NCBI GenBank assembly: GCA_021789895.1
Contig: JAJYIU010000012.1
Span: 1 to 33,215 of the forward strand
From: Acidobacteriota bacterium
GTDB taxonomy: Bacteria > Acidobacteriota > Terriglobia > Terriglobales > SCQP01
Reading direction: 5' to 3'
Length of the DNA stretch: 33,215 bases
Shown: piece after piece, positions 31,367 through 33,215 of the stretch
Numbering within the stretch: position 1 is the stretch's first letter
Layout of the letters: each line of letters opens with the position of its first letter
Notes under the pieces: model-generated
Database searches by the model: none
What the model was told of the DNA's origin: nothing
The model's input: only the letters and a program-made list of their open reading frames with translations
Program-made: the position numbers and the translations under genes

Positions 31367-32559
31367 ACGGCGGACGGCTGGTGGTGGCCCATTTTTCAAA
31401 CGCCCGCGCCTGGGGCGGAGCCGAAGAACACATGGCGCGGCTGCTGGCGCATCTGCCGCGGGAGCGGATCCAGCCGCTGCTGGCCGCGCCGGCGGCGCTG
31501 CTGGCCAGCGGCGCCGGGCGCTGGCCGGCGGAGGTGGAGGCTCTGGCGGTCGATTTGCAATCTCCGCTGCCGGGACGCGCCGCCGTACGGCTGGCGCGCT
31601 GGCTGCGCCGGCGGCGTGTGGATGTGCTGCATGCTCACATGTTTCGCGCCAGCGCCTGTGCGGCCTGGGTCGCGGCGCTGGCGGGGGTTGGCCGGATCAT
31701 CGAAACGCCGCATGTGCGCGAAGCCTGGCGCGAGCCGCCGGCGGGCGAGGGACGCGGCTGGCGCCATTGGAAGCGCAGCTATCTCTGGGACCGCCTGCAT
31801 TCGCGCCTGATTGACCGCTATATCGCGGTCAGCCAGGCCAATGCGGCATATCTGATCGAGCAGAAAGGATTGCCCGCCGCCAAGGTAGCGGTCATTCCCA
31901 ATGGCTGCGATTTGAACTTCTGGCGCCCGCGCCCGCGGCGCGCCTGCTGGCCGGAGGCGTGGGGTTGGAGCCAGCACGATCCGCTACTGGTGCAGATCGG
32001 GAGGCTGGAGCCGCAGAAAGGGCATGGGGTATTGCTCGACGCGCTGCCGCGTTTGTGGGAGCGCTTTCCCAATCTGCATGTAGTGCTGCTGGGCGAGGGC
32101 AGCCTGCGGCGCGATTTGGAGTCGCGGATCGCCGGCATGGAGCGGCGCGGCGTCGTACGCCTGGCCGGCTACTCGCCGGATCCGCGCGACTGGCTGGCCG
32201 CCGCCTGGATCACGGTGCTGCCTTCCTGGTACGAAGGGCTGCCGCTGGCGGCGCTGGAATCGCTGGCGATGTCGCGGCCGGTGGTGGGCAGCGACGTGGA
32301 TGGCATGCCGGAAGTGGTGCGGCATGGAACGAATGGCTTGCTGACGCCGGCGGGAAAGGCGGGGGCGCTGGGAGAGGCGATTGCCGAGTTGCTCTCCAAT
32401 CGCGAACTTCGCGAAGGCATGGGCGCCGCCGGCCGGGCATGGGTGGAGCAGCATTTCAGCCTGGAGCAGCAGGTGGAGGCCACCGCCGAAATTTACCAAG
32501 CGGCGGCCGGCGCCGGGCATCAACGCGCGGCGCCGTGCACGTGGGGAGCAAGATCATGA
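31363..32559 (+). CDS. Glycosyltransferase family 4
   Basis: A 398-residue GT-B-fold transferase. The N-terminal acceptor domain carries FSNARAWGGAEEHM. The C-terminal donor domain contains PNGCDLNFWRP, IGRLEPQKGH, LGEGSLRRDLE and the nucleotide-sugar binding motif EGLPLAALESLAMSRPVVGSD (the family EX7E element), followed by GTNGLLTP. It is soluble or peripheral, acting on the cytoplasmic face of the membrane. The start is set by the ATGA overlap with the hydrolase gene. It probably adds an internal sugar of the repeat unit. Confidence 0.9.
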   Translation: MNGGRLVVAHFSNARAWGGAEEHMARLLAHLPRERIQPLLAAPAALLASGAGRWPAEVEALAVDLQSPLPGRAAVRLARWLRRRRVDVLHAHMFRASACAAWVAALAGVGRIIETPHVREAWREPPAGEGRGWRHWKRSYLWDRLHSRLIDRYIAVSQANAAYLIEQKGLPAAKVAVIPNGCDLNFWRPRPRRACWPEAWGWSQHDPLLVQIGRLEPQKGHGVLLDALPRLWERFPNLHVVLLGEGSLRRDLESRIAGMERRGVVRLAGYSPDPRDWLAAAWITVLPSWYEGLPLAALESLAMSRPVVGSDVDGMPEVVRHGTNGLLTPAGKAGALGEAIAELLSNRELREGMGAAGRAWVEQHFSLEQQVEATAEIYQAAAGAGHQRAAPCTWGARS

Positions 32560-33215
32560 GCACAATCGTGACGGAATGGCCGCGGCCCCCCTGCGCCGGC
32601 GGAGGCAATATCGGCGCGGCCGCGGCGGGTGCGGTGGCAAGCCGGCTGCTGAGCGCCACGCTGGCAGTTTATGAAGCCGCGTGGGGGCGCCGCTGGCAGG
32701 CCTTGGTTTTGACCGGAAGCCTGGCGCGGCAAGAGGAAGCCTGGACGGGTCCCGGCGGCAGATGGCTGCGCGGCGACGCCGAACTGCTGGCCGTCTTCGC
32801 GCATCGCCGCCACCTGCCCCCGCGGAGCGATCGGGATGCGCTCCAGCGCCGGCTCCAGCAGGCGCTGGGACGAGATCAAATTCAGGCGGCGGTGGAAGTC
32901 AGTCCGGTCACGACGCATTTTTTGCGCCGCCTCGGCCCCGAACTGTTTGCCTGCGAGTTGCGCCTCTGCGGGCAGGTATTGGCGGGCGATCGAGGGGTAT
33001 TGCGGCAGGTGCCGGTTTATGGCGCGGCGGAGATCGCGCTGGAAGACGGCTGGCGGCTGCTGGCGCATCGCTTGCTGGAATGGTTGGAGGCGCGCTGTAC
33101 GTGCGCAGCGCGCTATGCGCTGAGCAAGCTTTACGCGGATATGGGCACGTCGCGGCTGATTTTCGAGCACGGCTGCGAGCCCGGCTACCGTCGGCGTCGG
33201 CGCCGGCTGCGCGCC
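32556..33215 (+). CDS. Nucleotidyltransferase-like protein, cut by the window edge
   Basis: The frame begins at an ATG overlapping the GT4 stop (ATGA) and stays open to the right edge, 220 codons. Residues 52-60 (LTGSLARQE) and a later GDAELLAVF (D74, E76) resemble the GS...DxD/E signature of pol-beta-type nucleotidyltransferases. An Arg-rich helical region and EDGWRLLAHRLLEWLEA follow. The donor, acceptor and C-terminal half are unknown. Its tight coupling to the EPS operon suggests a role in synthesis or regulation of the polymer. The family call rests on short motifs. Confidence 0.6.
   Translation, partial: MSTIVTEWPRPPCAGGGNIGAAAAGAVASRLLSATLAVYEAAWGRRWQALVLTGSLARQEEAWTGPGGRWLRGDAELLAVFAHRRHLPPRSDRDALQRRLQQALGRDQIQAAVEVSPVTTHFLRRLGPELFACELRLCGQVLAGDRGVLRQVPVYGAAEIALEDGWRLLAHRLLEWLEARCTCAARYALSKLYADMGTSRLIFEHGCEPGYRRRRRRLRA

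Noticed and set aside
1-33215. tRNA or rRNA genes
   Set aside because: No cloverleaf with the conserved GGTTCRA arm or rRNA signature was noticed, although I could not run a covariance search.

Overview
The window is a GC-rich bacterial chromosome segment that most resembles an Acidobacteriota genome. This rests on gene content, not on a marker phylogeny. Clues are an adjacent pair of exported DUF1800 and DUF1501 proteins, a decayed fragment of an acidobacterial-type (ADOP/MacB-like) permease, a remnant of the lead domain found on SBBP-type secreted proteins, an exported GH116 glycosidase, a futalosine-pathway radical SAM enzyme, and an exopolysaccharide operon of the kind that accompanies exosortase systems.

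Positions 1-5070 are accessory and mosaic. A membrane protein open to the left edge is followed by about 21 codons of a Schlafen/AlbA_2-type gene. That gene stops at an array of nine GGGGACGTCCTGG units separated by GAAAACTG-type spacers. The array abuts a REP-associated tyrosine transposase (RAYT) gene on the minus strand, and the transposase is bracketed by inverted copies of a roughly 28-bp REP-like sequence. An unusually AT-rich non-coding stretch follows. Next comes a lone primase-helicase-type ATPase whose coding strand is strikingly pyrimidine-rich. Just downstream of it are 11-bp-period iteron-like repeats, GTGCCAT motifs in both orientations and a 14-bp palindrome. The motif TTAAGTGCCAT occurs on both sides of the ATPase, so it may be a relic of a small replicating or integrative element. 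A truncated SBBP-like secreted protein ends this part.

Positions 5070-22440 are mostly ordinary chromosome. On the plus strand are an exported GH116 beta-glycosidase, a secreted cysteine-containing protein and a frameshifted permease remnant. The minus-strand DUF1800-DUF1501 operon diverges from gyrA, which carries Met at the position of E. coli Ser83. Then come a rhodanese-like exported protein, mqnC on the minus strand, a DedA protein, an HU protein, a site-2 protease, and priA on the minus strand, convergent with the protease gene.

Positions 22570-33215 form one tightly packed plus-strand operon for exopolysaccharide synthesis and export, with ATGA or larger overlaps at several junctions. 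Its order is Wza-like export protein, outer-membrane barrel, Wzz/GumC-like chain-length protein, ExeA-like ATPase, degenerate BY-kinase, initiating sugar phosphotransferase, GT2, phosphodiesterase-type hydrolase, GT4, and a nucleotidyltransferase-like protein cut by the right edge. The phosphotransferase would load the first sugar on undecaprenyl phosphate. The glycosyltransferases would extend the unit, and the Wzz/ATPase/kinase-like/Wza set would control chain length and export. No flippase, polymerase or exosortase is visible; they may lie beyond the right edge. The gap between priA and this operon holds two GTTC-N7-GTTC direct repeats that look like LexA boxes.
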